A stretch of 64,000 nt of DNA from Aquihabitans sp. G128 (GTDB taxonomy: Bacteria; Actinomycetota; Acidimicrobiia; Acidimicrobiales; Iamiaceae). The position numbers were made by a program, and so were the translations under genes. The stretch spans positions 496,001 through 560,000 of the forward strand of contig NZ_CP077604.1 of the NCBI RefSeq assembly GCF_019048865.1, given 5' to 3'. This document shows positions 1 to 11,787 of this stretch, one piece after another (the stretch's first letter is position 1; the number at the start of each line of letters is the position of its first letter). The notes under the pieces were generated by a model. It made no database searches. It had not been told where the DNA came from and was given only the letters and a program-made list of their open reading frames with translations.

Positions 1-1625
1 TCGGGCTGCTCCAGGCGTCACGCGACGCGCCCACCGTCGACGAGGGGGTCGACGTGTCGTCCGGGGTCACCAGCCTGGTCCGCCACGACCTCCGCCTCGT
101 GCCCGAGCACCCGGCGCTGCCCAAGGCCGTCGCCGCCCTGCCGGCGCTGCTGGCCCAGCCGGTGGTGCCCGACACCGCGGCGTACCGCGAGGGCGACTGG
201 TTCGACTACTCCGACGACTTCATCGCCGCCAACGCCCGGGCCGGCACCCTGCGGCCGATGCTGGTGTGGGCGCGCTCGGTGGCGCTGCTCGAGTCCATCG
301 CCTGCGCCGCCCTCATCGCCCTCCTGGCCAAGCGGGCCTTCGGCGCCGACGGCGGCCTGCTGGCCGCGTTGGCCTGGCTGACCACGCCGTACGTGGTGGG
401 GCTCTCGCACTTCGCCATGATCGACGTCGCCTTCACCCTCGCCGTGCTCGGCCTGGCGCTGCTGCTGCTGCGCTGGCGGGAATCACCGACGCTCGGCCGC
501 GCCGCGGTGCTCGGCCTCGGGCTCGGCGGGGCCCTGGCCAGCCGGCACACCGGCCTCGTGCTGCTGCTCGTGGTCGTCGGCGTGATCGCCTGGACGCTGC
601 GGGCCGACGTGCGGGCCGCAGCCAGCCAGGTCGTGGTGGCCGGGCTGGTGTCGGTGGTCGTCGTGTGGGCCGTGTACCGCGGCCTGTCACCGAGCGGGCC
701 GCCGCCGTCGGTGGCGGCCAACTTCGAGGGCATCATCGGCGCCGGGTCCGACGGCTCCGCCGCCACCCGCCTGGCCACCGCCCTGCCCCTGCCGCTCGAG
801 TGGCGGGCGGGCTTCGCCTACCTCGACCTCACGTCGACCGCCCGGCCCGCCTCGCTCTTCGGGCGCAGCTGGGACGGCGGGCGCTGGTGGTACTTCCCGG
901 CCAGCGCGGCGCTGAAGCTCCCGCTGACCCTGGTGCTGGCGGTGGTGGCCGGCTGGGTCGTCGCCGTGCGCGACCGGCAGGTCGACCGGCGGCGCCTGGC
1001 CCAGGCGGTGGCGCTGCCGGCGGTGGCGCTGTGGCTGCTGCTCGTGGGCCAGCCGCTCGACCTGGGCCTCCGCCTGGCGATGCCGGTGGTGGCGCTCGCC
1101 CTGGTGGGCCTCGGCGCCCTGGCCCGCCCGGCGCGACGCCATCGACCGGTGGCGATGGCCGTGGGCGTGCTCCTGCTGGTGCAGGTGGCGGCGTCGGCGG
1201 TGGCGGCGCCGCACTCGTTGGCGTGGACGCCGGTGCCCTGGACCCCGGCGTACCGCTGGGTCAGCGACTCGAACCTCGACGCCGGCCAGGCCCTCTACGA
1301 GGTGCGGGACTGGGCGCGCGCCCACGACCGGCCCTACGTCGCCCTCGACGCCACCCGTGGGCTCGACGTGGAGGGCGGGTCCCGGTCGCTCGACGACGTC
1401 CGGCCGGCGACGGTGCGGGGGTGGGTGGCCGTCGGTGTCACCCCGCTGATGCAGACCCGCCGGGACGACCTCGCCTGGCTGCGTGGCTACTGCCCGGTCG
1501 GCACCCTGGGCGGGGGCAGCGTGCTGGTCTACCGCTTCACGGCGGCGCCGGACCCGGCGCCGGGGCCCGAGCGGCCGGTGCCGGCCTGCATCGGGGCCCG
1601 GGCGTCAACCCGCGGCGACCGCTGA
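1..1625 (+). CDS. GT39/ArnT-like glycosyltransferase, 5' truncated by window
   Basis: Polytopic membrane protein whose reading frame is open to the window edge, so the true start lies upstream. The first visible residues (DLRLVPEHPALPKAVAALP, about 25-45) match the conserved periplasmic loop of dolichyl-/polyprenyl-phosphate-mannose-dependent GT-C enzymes, where an 'EHPPL.K' segment sits near the catalytic acidic residues. Many Leu/Val/Ala helices follow, then a hydrophilic C-terminal domain of about 130 residues. By family these enzymes transfer a sugar from a lipid-phosphate donor on the outer face of the membrane; donor and acceptor are unknown here. It converges on the next gene and the two 3' ends overlap by 21 bp. 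A surface glycosylation role is supported by the polysaccharide genes that follow. Confidence 0.75.
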   Translation, partial: GLLQASRDAPTVDEGVDVSSGVTSLVRHDLRLVPEHPALPKAVAALPALLAQPVVPDTAAYREGDWFDYSDDFIAANARAGTLRPMLVWARSVALLESIACAALIALLAKRAFGADGGLLAALAWLTTPYVVGLSHFAMIDVAFTLAVLGLALLLLRWRESPTLGRAAVLGLGLGGALASRHTGLVLLLVVVGVIAWTLRADVRAAASQVVVAGLVSVVVVWAVYRGLSPSGPPPSVAANFEGIIGAGSDGSAATRLATALPLPLEWRAGFAYLDLTSTARPASLFGRSWDGGRWWYFPASAALKLPLTLVLAVVAGWVVAVRDRQVDRRRLAQAVALPAVALWLLLVGQPLDLGLRLAMPVVALALVGLGALARPARRHRPVAMAVGVLLLVQVAASAVAAPHSLAWTPVPWTPAYRWVSDSNLDAGQALYEVRDWARAHDRPYVALDATRGLDVEGGSRSLDDVRPATVRGWVAVGVTPLMQTRRDDLAWLRGYCPVGTLGGGSVLVYRFTAAPDPAPGPERPVPACIGARASTRGDR

Positions 1626-2777
1626 GGGCTGGGCGGGCTGCGGCCGGCGCTCGGGCGTCGGCTCCGGGTCGGCCGCCTCGATGCCGGCCGTCCGCTCGTC
1701 GTCGCCGGCGAGGGCCCGGGCGGCGTGCGGGGTGAACAAGGTGATGGCACCGAGCACCATGACCGCCATGGCCATCCGGGTCCCGCCGAAGTTCATCGTC
1801 ACCGGGTTGAGGCCCATGATCGAGAGGAACGCCAGCTGGATGGCGATGGCCCAGCCCAACGGGTGGCGCAGCCGGCGCAGCGCGAGGGCGAGGACGCCGA
1901 TGGCGTAGCCGCCGGCGGTGCACGCCAGGCCCACCAGCTCGTGGCCGCGGCTCCACTGGGCCCGCCACCCGTCGACCAGGCCGACGAAGGGGAGCCCGAG
2001 GTCCGACGGGCGCGACGGGTCGGCGGGGAACTGCACGTGCAGCCAGCCCATCCAGGCCGCGGCCACGGCACCGGGCACCAGGAGCAGCAGGGCGTCGCGG
2101 CGGGTGCGGCGGTGGAGGGCCCAGCCGGCGAACACGAGGATCACCGGCTCCTTGGCCAGCACGGCCAGGACGCCGAGCACGACGGCCGGCACCTGCTTCT
2201 GGCGCTGGGCGAGGGCCAGGGCTCCCAGGGCGAGGGCGAGGGCCAGGGCGTCGGACACGGTGACGCGGAGCGACCAGTAGGTGCCCGGCAGCAGCGGGAA
2301 CAGGGCGGCCAGCCAGGTCGGGCCCCGCAGCTGGGCCGACAGCGCACCGGTGGCGAGGGCGCCGCCGAACGCGCCGAGCAGGCCCACCAGGAAGAACCCG
2401 GTGACCAGGCCGACGCCGCCGCCGGTGGGGTGCACGCCCCAGGCCAGCCAGGACAGCAGCGGTCGCTGGAGGCGGTACCGGGGGGCGTCGAGCTGCTTCG
2501 CGGTCTGGTCGAGGTGGAACGGGTCCCGGGCGACGGCGTAGTACATCTGCCCGTCGAGGCCGCTGCCGTCGGGCTGCTCCAGCTCGGGGAAGTCGCGGGC
2601 GATCACCTGGGTCGACGGCCCGCCCGTGCCGGGCTGGATCAGGCTCACCGGGTTGTTGCCGCCGTAGCGGTGCACGTCGACGAGCACCAGGGCGAGCAGC
2701 ACCACGGTGCCCACGAGCGCCCAGCGGACGATGGCCCGCCAGGGCAGGGGAGCGGGCGTGGTCGTGGTGGTGGTCAT
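1605..2777 (-). CDS. Polytopic membrane protein with DGQ...YRLQRPL signature
   Basis: 390-residue membrane protein. I start it at ATG 2777 (MTTTTTTPAPLPW) because its ATGA overlaps the stop of the upstream gene; the longer open frame upstream is only the shadow of that gene. After one N-terminal helix comes a loop with GLDGQMYY, ARDPF and YRLQRPLLSW, then about eight helices and a charged tail. The same loop pattern occurs in the protein at 23986-25134, so the two are paralogues. The pattern resembles membrane proteins annotated as cell-surface glycopolymer formation proteins, probably GT-C-like, but the reaction is unknown. It is translationally coupled to the O-antigen-ligase-like gene, which fits a surface polymer role. 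Confidence 0.65.
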   Translation of the reverse strand: MTTTTTTPAPLPWRAIVRWALVGTVVLLALVLVDVHRYGGNNPVSLIQPGTGGPSTQVIARDFPELEQPDGSGLDGQMYYAVARDPFHLDQTAKQLDAPRYRLQRPLLSWLAWGVHPTGGGVGLVTGFFLVGLLGAFGGALATGALSAQLRGPTWLAALFPLLPGTYWSLRVTVSDALALALALGALALAQRQKQVPAVVLGVLAVLAKEPVILVFAGWALHRRTRRDALLLLVPGAVAAAWMGWLHVQFPADPSRPSDLGLPFVGLVDGWRAQWSRGHELVGLACTAGGYAIGVLALALRRLRHPLGWAIAIQLAFLSIMGLNPVTMNFGGTRMAMAVMVLGAITLFTPHAARALAGDDERTAGIEAADPEPTPERRPQPAQPSAVAAG

Positions 2778-4144
2778 GCCGGCACCGCCTGGGTGGTGGG
2801 GAGGGTCGACGGGTCGGTCGCCTCGGGCAGCATGGCCCGGCGCACCAGGCCCAGCCAGATCGCGCTGAGGGCCAGGCCGGTCGAGAACGTGTACGGGAAG
2901 GCGTCGAGCACCAGGAACGGCAGCATGGGGACGGTCAGGGCTAGGGCCCAGGTGCCGCGGCGCAGGGCCCGCCACACCAGCAGGGCGAGCAGGGCGAGGG
3001 TGGCGGCGCCGCCGAGCACGCCGAGCTCGGCCGCCTCGTGCAGCACGACGTCGTGGGCCGGGAGGTAGGTGGCGCGCGGCTCCTCCGCCAGGGCCGTCAC
3101 GTAGCGGCCGGGCCCGACGCCGGTGATCGGGTCGCCCCGCAGCAGCTCGAGGCTCTCGTCAACCCGCTGGCCTCGGTCGCTCGACGGGTTGGCCCCCACC
3201 GACACCTCGCCGCGGGCCACCCAGCCGTCGCCGAACCCGACGGCGCCGACCAGCAGGCCGAGGGCGATGGCGGCGGCGATGGGCAGGAGCTGGCGCCAGC
3301 GCCGGCGGTCGACGGCGAGCACGGCCAGCAGCAGGACCTGCCCGATGAGCCCGGAGCGGGTGTAGGTCACGGCGATGGCCGTGCCCAGCAGGGCCAGGGC
3401 GGCGAGCCACGGCCAGCGGCGCGGCGCGTCGCGGAGGGCCAGGATCGCCGCCCCTTGGGCCACCACCAGGAGCACGGCCAGGTGGTACGGGTGGCTCAGG
3501 CTGCCGGGCACCATCACCGAGGAGCCCACGGGCAGGAGGGGGAAGGGGTAGTCGATCGGGCTGATGCCGAAGGCCTGGCGGCGGGTGGCCTGGGTGAGGG
3601 CCAGGGCGGCCTGGGCGACCCCGACGCCGACCACCACGCCGAGGGTCAGGGTGCGGGCCCGCTGCTGGGAGGTGGCCAGGCCGACGGCGGCCACCACGCC
3701 GAGGCCGGCGGCGAGGCGGAGGCCGAAGGCCACCCCCAGCCAGCTCGGGTGGCCGGCGAGGGAGAGGGCGAAGGCGGCGACGTAGGCCCCGGCGCTGGCC
3801 AGCACCACGCGGCTGCCGGCCAGGCTGCGCACGAGGCGGTGGTTGGCCACCGCCCACAGCAGGGCGATGGCCGAGATGGCGTCGAAGGGGGCGATCGAGA
3901 CCCGGCGGTTGAAGTCGCCGGCGCCGCCCGGCGAGGCCCAGGCGGAGCGCGACACGGCCAGGGGCACGGTCACCGCGAGGGCGGCGACCACCACGAGGGC
4001 CACGCGCACCGCCCGGTCCTGGTCGGCCTCGACCGGCGCGTCGGTCGAGGCGTCGGCAGGGGCCGAGCTGCGGTTCGCGGCACCGGAGCGCCCGGGGAGG
4101 ACGGCCCCGCCGGCGCGGTGCATCGAGGTGGCGGCGGTCGACAT
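2774..4144 (-). CDS. O-antigen ligase/polymerase-like (Wzy_C family) membrane protein
   Basis: 456-residue protein with about eleven hydrophobic helices and a large external loop near residues 315-365. That loop contains GVGPGRYVTAL and AHDVVLHEAAELGVLGG, which match the G.G.....(H/N)N..L....E.G..G pattern of the O-antigen ligase/polymerase family (PF04932). Family members join or polymerise lipid-linked oligosaccharides at the outer face of the membrane. The first 40 residues are hydrophilic and Ala/Gly-rich. The downstream gene overlaps by ATGA, so the pair forms an operon that diverges from uvrA. Whether it acts as ligase or polymerase cannot be told from sequence. Confidence 0.75.
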   Translation of the reverse strand: MSTAATSMHRAGGAVLPGRSGAANRSSAPADASTDAPVEADQDRAVRVALVVVAALAVTVPLAVSRSAWASPGGAGDFNRRVSIAPFDAISAIALLWAVANHRLVRSLAGSRVVLASAGAYVAAFALSLAGHPSWLGVAFGLRLAAGLGVVAAVGLATSQQRARTLTLGVVVGVGVAQAALALTQATRRQAFGISPIDYPFPLLPVGSSVMVPGSLSHPYHLAVLLVVAQGAAILALRDAPRRWPWLAALALLGTAIAVTYTRSGLIGQVLLLAVLAVDRRRWRQLLPIAAAIALGLLVGAVGFGDGWVARGEVSVGANPSSDRGQRVDESLELLRGDPITGVGPGRYVTALAEEPRATYLPAHDVVLHEAAELGVLGGAATLALLALLVWRALRRGTWALALTVPMLPFLVLDAFPYTFSTGLALSAIWLGLVRRAMLPEATDPSTLPTTQAVPA

Positions 4145-4244
4145 GGCCGCTTCCCATCGGCGCCTCGGCCACGGTCATGAGCACCCCGTACGGGTGTGGA
4201 TGGGCTCGGGAACACGTGTTCGACATCGACGGTGGCCGGGCCGG

Positions 4245-4250
4245 TAGGCT
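4245..4250 (+). promoter_or_regulatory. -10 box of a leaderless uvrA promoter
   Basis: TAGGCT fits the actinobacterial TANNNT -10 consensus and ends 8 nt before the uvrA GTG at 4259. The transcript would therefore begin at or just before the start codon. No Shine-Dalgarno sequence precedes the GTG, which agrees with leaderless translation. Confidence 0.6.
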
Positions 4251-4258
4251 CAACCCTC

Positions 4259-7216
<2,958 letters not shown>

Positions 7217-7217
<1 letters not shown>

Positions 7218-7543
7218 TGGCGCTCGACGAGCTCCGCCCCGACGCGCTGTACCACCTGGCCTCCAGCGCCGAGTGGGCCGAGCACCAGGCGGCCGGCGAG
7301 ATCGCCCCGCCGTCCCTCGGCCTCGAGGGGTTCGTGCACTGCTCCTACGGCCGCCAGGTGGCGGGCACGGTGGAGAAGCACTTCGCCGGGGCCACCGACC
7401 TGCTGGTGCTCGAGCTCGACCCGTCGGCCCTCGGCGACGTCGCCCTGGTCGAGGAGGACTCCTACGGCTCGGGCCAGGCGTTCCCCCACGCCTACGGGCC
7501 CATCCCGGTCGCCGCCGTGGTGGCCTCCGTGCGGGTGCGCTGA
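7217..7543 (+). CDS. DUF952 family protein
   Basis: 108-residue soluble protein beginning at the ATG that shares its A with the uvrA stop (TGATG), so it is translationally coupled to uvrA. It shows the DUF952 pattern: [10 protein letters not shown] near the N-terminus, then [24 protein letters not shown], and a C-terminal [14 protein letters not shown]. Proteins of this family are small and often sit next to unrelated housekeeping genes; some resemble glutathione-S-transferase-linked proteins. No biochemical function can be assigned. Confidence 0.8.
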
Positions 7544-7591
7544 GCGCCGCCTGCGGTTTCACAACCCGGGCGGCGGTGCCGATGGGGTGGG

Positions 7592-9346
7592 GTGGACGAG
7601 GCAACCGTGGCTGAACGAGCGCCCGAGGAGGTCGCCCCGCCGGTGGCCGACGTCGCGCCGCGCCGGCCCCGCTGGGCCCTGCACGCCCTGGTCTACCTGC
7701 TCGCGCTCGGCGGCCTGCTGGCGGTCACCGACCTCGACAGCAGCTGGACCTTCGACGACGGGGCCTACGCCACCCAGGTGCGGGTCCTGGAGCACCACGG
7801 CGACTGGGCCTACCCCTACCGCTGGAGCGAGCGGGACCCCCGCAGCGAGTTCGCCCCGGTGCCCCACGCCACCCTGACGCCCACCGCGATCTACTCCTAC
7901 ACCAAGCGCCCGGCCTGGATCCTCGTGCTCCAGGCCAGCACCCGGCTCTTCGGGCGGGTGGTCGGGCTCTACGTGCCCTCGGTCCTCGGCGCGGTGGCCG
8001 CCGCGCTGGTGGCCTGGGCGTTGGCCGAGCGGCTGCGCCCCGGTTCGGGGGCCCTCGGCTTCTGGGCGGTGGCCCTCGGCCCGCTCCTGGTGCACAGCTC
8101 GGCCATGTGGGCCCACACCTGCGGCGCCGCGCTGGGCGGGGTGCTGGCGCTGGTGGTGGCCGACCGGGCCACGGGCCGAGCGCGGGGCTGGCACCTGCCG
8201 GCGCTCGCTGCGACGGCCGCCCTGCTGGTGTCGTTCCGCACCGAGGGCGCCATCGTGGTGCTGGCCGCCGCTGCGGTGCTGGCCGCGCTCGCCCTCCGGG
8301 AGCCCACCTGGGCCCGGCGGGCCCGTGCCGCGCTGGGCACCGCCGCCCCGCTGGTGGTGGTGGCCGCCGCCACGTTCCTGGCCACCAGCCGTTGGTCGGC
8401 CCGCCTGGCGCCGGGCAAGGAGCTGCCCGCCTGGGACCTCAACCCGGCCGACCTCACCTACGTGCAGTCCCAGTGGGGCGGGGCGTGGCGCACCTTCCTC
8501 GACGGCGGCGGCGCCTCTCGCTCGGGCACGGTCCTGGCCGCCCTGGTGGTGCTGTGCTGGGTGGCCGGCGCCGCGCTGCTGGCCCGACGCGAGGTTCCCC
8601 AGCGGGTGGCGGCCGCGGTCCTCGGCGCCGGCGTGGCCCTGCTCGCCCTGCGCCAGTACGCCGTCGCCCGCTTCGACCTCGGCGGGGCGCTGCTGGCGGC
8701 GCCGCTGCTGCCGGTCGCCCTCGTCGCCCTGCTCGCCTCGGGTCGCGTGCGCCGGCCCGGGCGGGCCCCGTCGAGCGCCCCACCGGCCACGTCGACCACG
8801 TCGCCCGCCTCGGTCTGGCTCGGCGCCCTCGTGGCGCTGCACGTGCTGGCCACCATCGCCACCCAGTACCCCGAGGGCGGCGGCGGCGACTGGGGCGGCC
8901 GGTTCCTGTTCGTGGTGCTGGTGCCGGCCACCGTGCTGGCCGCCCTGTTCGTGGTGCCGCTGGTGGCCGACCGAACCGGCCTGGCGGCCCGCCACGCAGC
9001 GGTCGCCACCCTGGTCGCCCTGGTGGCGCTGCCCACGGCCCTGGGGTGGGCCAGCGCCAACGACTTCCGGGGCGCCGTCGGGCGCACCGCCGACGCCGTC
9101 GAGGCGCCGAAGGGCGACACCGTCATCCAGCTCGACCGCCACCTGGCCCGCGGGGCGTGGCGGCTGCTCCCCGACGTCGACCTGCTGTCGGCCGAGGTCA
9201 GCTCGGCGCCCCGGGCCCTCGCCATGCTCCGCCCCGGCCTCGACCACGACGTCGTGGTGGTCGGCGCCGGTGCCGATCGGGTCCGCGCCCCGGGCTACGA
9301 GCGGCGGGTGGTCGCCACCGACCGCGTGGTCTTCACCCCGGCATGA
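7592..9346 (+). CDS. GT-C-like polytopic membrane protein, probable glycosyltransferase
   Basis: 584 residues with about twelve hydrophobic helices. After the first helix the loop DLDSSWTFDDGAYATQ carries the acidic pair typical of GT-C glycosyltransferases in their first external loop; a later loop has EGGGGDWGGRFL, also seen in this group. The C-terminal 100 residues are a soluble domain. I use GTG 7592; a second in-frame GTG at 7607 is possible. The neighbours (sugar transferase, GT2, flippase) support a role in cell-surface glycan assembly, but donor and acceptor are unknown. Confidence 0.6.
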   Translation: MDEATVAERAPEEVAPPVADVAPRRPRWALHALVYLLALGGLLAVTDLDSSWTFDDGAYATQVRVLEHHGDWAYPYRWSERDPRSEFAPVPHATLTPTAIYSYTKRPAWILVLQASTRLFGRVVGLYVPSVLGAVAAALVAWALAERLRPGSGALGFWAVALGPLLVHSSAMWAHTCGAALGGVLALVVADRATGRARGWHLPALAATAALLVSFRTEGAIVVLAAAAVLAALALREPTWARRARAALGTAAPLVVVAAATFLATSRWSARLAPGKELPAWDLNPADLTYVQSQWGGAWRTFLDGGGASRSGTVLAALVVLCWVAGAALLARREVPQRVAAAVLGAGVALLALRQYAVARFDLGGALLAAPLLPVALVALLASGRVRRPGRAPSSAPPATSTTSPASVWLGALVALHVLATIATQYPEGGGGDWGGRFLFVVLVPATVLAALFVVPLVADRTGLAARHAAVATLVALVALPTALGWASANDFRGAVGRTADAVEAPKGDTVIQLDRHLARGAWRLLPDVDLLSAEVSSAPRALAMLRPGLDHDVVVVGAGADRVRAPGYERRVVATDRVVFTPA

Positions 9347-9395
9347 GCCGGCCCGACCACGCTCCGGGGTCCCCGAGCCCCGCCAGCCCCACTCG

Positions 9396-9401
9396 TACGA
9401 T
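9396..9401 (+). promoter_or_regulatory. -10 box of a leaderless promoter
   Basis: TACGAT lies 6 nt before the GTG at 9408 and fits TANNNT. It probably drives a leaderless mRNA for the sugar-transferase/GT2/flippase operon. Confidence 0.55.
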
Positions 9402-9407
9402 GACGCC

Positions 9408-10770
9408 GTGAGGAGGGGCGCGCGCTACTTGACGTTGGTCGGGCCCGTGCTGGTGGTCCTGGCCCTGAGCAAGGTCCACGCCGCCTGGATCGCCGATCCG
9501 CCGTACGACTTCACCGCCTCGTTCCGGCTCCCGTGGGCGCTCACCTACGCGGTGGCCCTGAGCCTGGCCGCCTACGGCGCCGGCCTGCCCGAGCTGCCCC
9601 GTCGAGGCCGGGCCACGCTGGTCTCCGCCGCGGCCGCCTCGGGCGGAGCCGCCCTCGTGGTCTCGGTCCTCCAGCTGCTCGTGGGCGACGCCCTGCTGCC
9701 CCGCTTCGTGGTGCTGGGCTCGGCCGTGCTGGTGGTCGGGCTGCACGTGGCGGTGGGCGCCATCGCCCGCCAGGGCCGGACCACCGACGAGGGCCGCGAC
9801 CGCGTGGTGCTGGTGGCGGCCCAGGCCGAGGCCGAGCGGATCACCCACGAGCTGGCCCGCGCCCGAGCGGCCGGCGTCGCTGGTCACCCACCTGCTGCCG
9901 GCCGCCGCAGGCGCCGACCCGGACGACCCCCTGCGGCGGCCCCTCGTGGAGCAGCTGCTCCACGACCGGGGATCGGTCATCGTGCTCGACCGCGAGGCGC
10001 TCAACGACGAGCGGGTGGTGGCCCAGGCCGCGGCGCTGCACGAGGCCGGGCTGCGCGTCCGCACCCTGCTCCAGTTCTACGAGGAGTGGCTGGGCAAGCT
10101 GCCCGCCGCCGAGCTCGAGCGGGCGTCGCTCCTGTTCGACATCGGCGAGCTCCACCGGTCCCGCTACGGCCGGTTCAAGCGCCTGCTGGACCTGCTCTGG
10201 GGCGCCTTCCTGCTCGTACCCCTGGTGGTGGCGGTGCCGTTCGTGCTGCTGGCCAACCTGGTCGGCAACCGGGGCCCGATGCTCTACCGCCAGACCCGCG
10301 TGGGCCGCGGCGGCGTGCCGTTCGAGATCCTGAAGTTCCGCACGATGGTGGTCCGCCCCGACGTGCCCTCGGCCGAAGGCGCGGTGGGCGCCAGCGAGTG
10401 GACGGCCCAGGACGACCCCCGCATCACCGCCTTCGGCAAGGTGCTCCGCGCCAGCCACCTCGACGAGCTGCCCCAGGCGCTCAACATCCTGCGCGGCGAC
10501 CTCTCGCTGGTGGGGCCCCGGCCCGAGCAGCCCCGCTACGTGGTGGAGCTGAGCGAGAAGCTGCCCTTCTACGGCATGCGCCACCTGGTGCGCCCCGGCC
10601 TCACCGGCTGGGCCCAGGTGAAGTACGGCTACGCCGGCAACGAGGATGATGCCCTCGAGAAGCTGCAGTACGAGTTCTTCTACCTCCGCCACCAGGGACT
10701 GCGCTTCGATGCCCGGGTGATCGGCCGCACCGTGCGCAGCGTCACCGGAACGATGGGAGGGGGACGATGA
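9408..10770 (+). CDS. Polyprenyl-phosphate sugar transferase (WbaP/WcaJ-like), frameshifted
   Basis: Initiating glycosyl-1-phosphate transferase: it moves a sugar phosphate from a nucleotide sugar to undecaprenyl phosphate. The N-terminal part has about five helices, followed by a CoA-binding-like soluble region. The C-terminal catalytic domain (PF02397) begins at RFKRLLDLLWG and has LYRQTRVGRGG, FEILKFRTM, HLDELPQALNILRGDLSLVGPRP written here in parts: SHLDELPQ, NILRGDLSLVGPRPE, and then RPGLTGWAQV. The two halves lie in different frames. Removing one C from CCC at 9862-9864 joins ARAERPASLV and gives a normal 453-residue protein. It is translationally coupled (ATGA) to the following GT2, and is the likely first committed step of the polymer made here. 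Confidence 0.85.
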
Positions 10771-11787
10771 CCGACCCCGAACGACCGCTGGTCACCGTGG
10801 TGATCCCCATGCTGAACGAGGACGGCTACATCGGCCCGTGCGTCGAGGGCTTCCTGGCCCAGACCTACGGCGCCGATCGCCTCGAGATCCTGGTGATGGA
10901 CGGGGGCAGCACCGACGGCAGCCGGGAGACGGTCGCGGCGCTCGCCGAGCAGCACCCGCAGGTCCGCCTGGTCGAGAACCCGAAGCGGTTGGCGGCGGCG
11001 GCGGCCAACGTCGGCATCGCCGAGGCGTCGGGCGAGATCCTCTGCTTCCTCTCGGCCCACGGCGTGCCCGACCCGGACTACGTGGCCACGTCGGTGCGCC
11101 TCCTCCAGGAGCTCGACGCGGTCGGCGTCGGCGGCCGCTACCTCCACGTCGGCACCGACCCGCGCTCGCGGGCGGTGGGCCTGGCCATGGCCTCGCCGTT
11201 CGGCATGGCGTCGCCGCACCGCTCCTCGGGCGAGCGGGGCGAGGTCGACACCATCAGCCACCCCACGTTCCTGCGCCAGGCGCTGATCGACGTCGGCGGG
11301 TACGACGAGACGTTGCTGCGCAACGAGGACTACGAGCTCAACTACCGGCTGCGCCGCAACGGGGGGCCGGCTGGTCTTCTGCCCGGAGATCTCGTCGGTG
11401 TACCGGCCCCGCGGCTCGCTCGCCGCGGTGCGCCGCCAGTTCTTCGACTACGGCCGCTGGAAGGCCACGGTGATCGCCCGCCACCCGGAGGCCACCAAGC
11501 CCCGGCACCTCGTGCCGCCGCTCGCCGTGCTCGGGCTGGGCGCGGCGCCGCTCCTGGCCGCGTCGCCGGCCGGCCGCAAGGCGCTCGCCGCCGGCGCGCT
11601 GGGCTACGGCGCGCTGCTGGCCGCCGCCGTCGCCCGGGCGCGGCCCGACCGCCGGGAGGTCTCGGTCGCCACCTTCGTGGGGGCGTTCCCCGTCATGCAC
11701 GTCTCCTGGGGCGCCGGCGTCCTCGCCGGGGCCGCGCTGGACGTCGTCGCGGCGGTCCGCGGCTCGTCGCAGCCGCCTCGCCGGTGA
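10767..11787 (+). CDS. Family 2 glycosyltransferase, ExoA-like, frameshifted
   Basis: Inverting GT-A enzyme adding a sugar to the lipid-linked oligosaccharide. The N-terminus VTVVIPMLNEDGYIGPCVE and the VMDGGSTDGS motif are the nucleotide-sugar binding signature. HGVPDPDYVATS carries a region where DxD is usual, and RNEDYELNYRLRRNG is the conserved ED/xNYRL acceptor-side motif of ExoA-type enzymes. Two or three C-terminal hydrophobic segments (LVPPLAVLGLGAAPLLA and following) suggest membrane association. The frame breaks at the G6 run 11361-11366: with G5 the protein reads on as GGRLVFCPEISSVYRPRGS and ends at 11787 (339 aa). Both ends overlap neighbours by 4 nt. Confidence 0.83.
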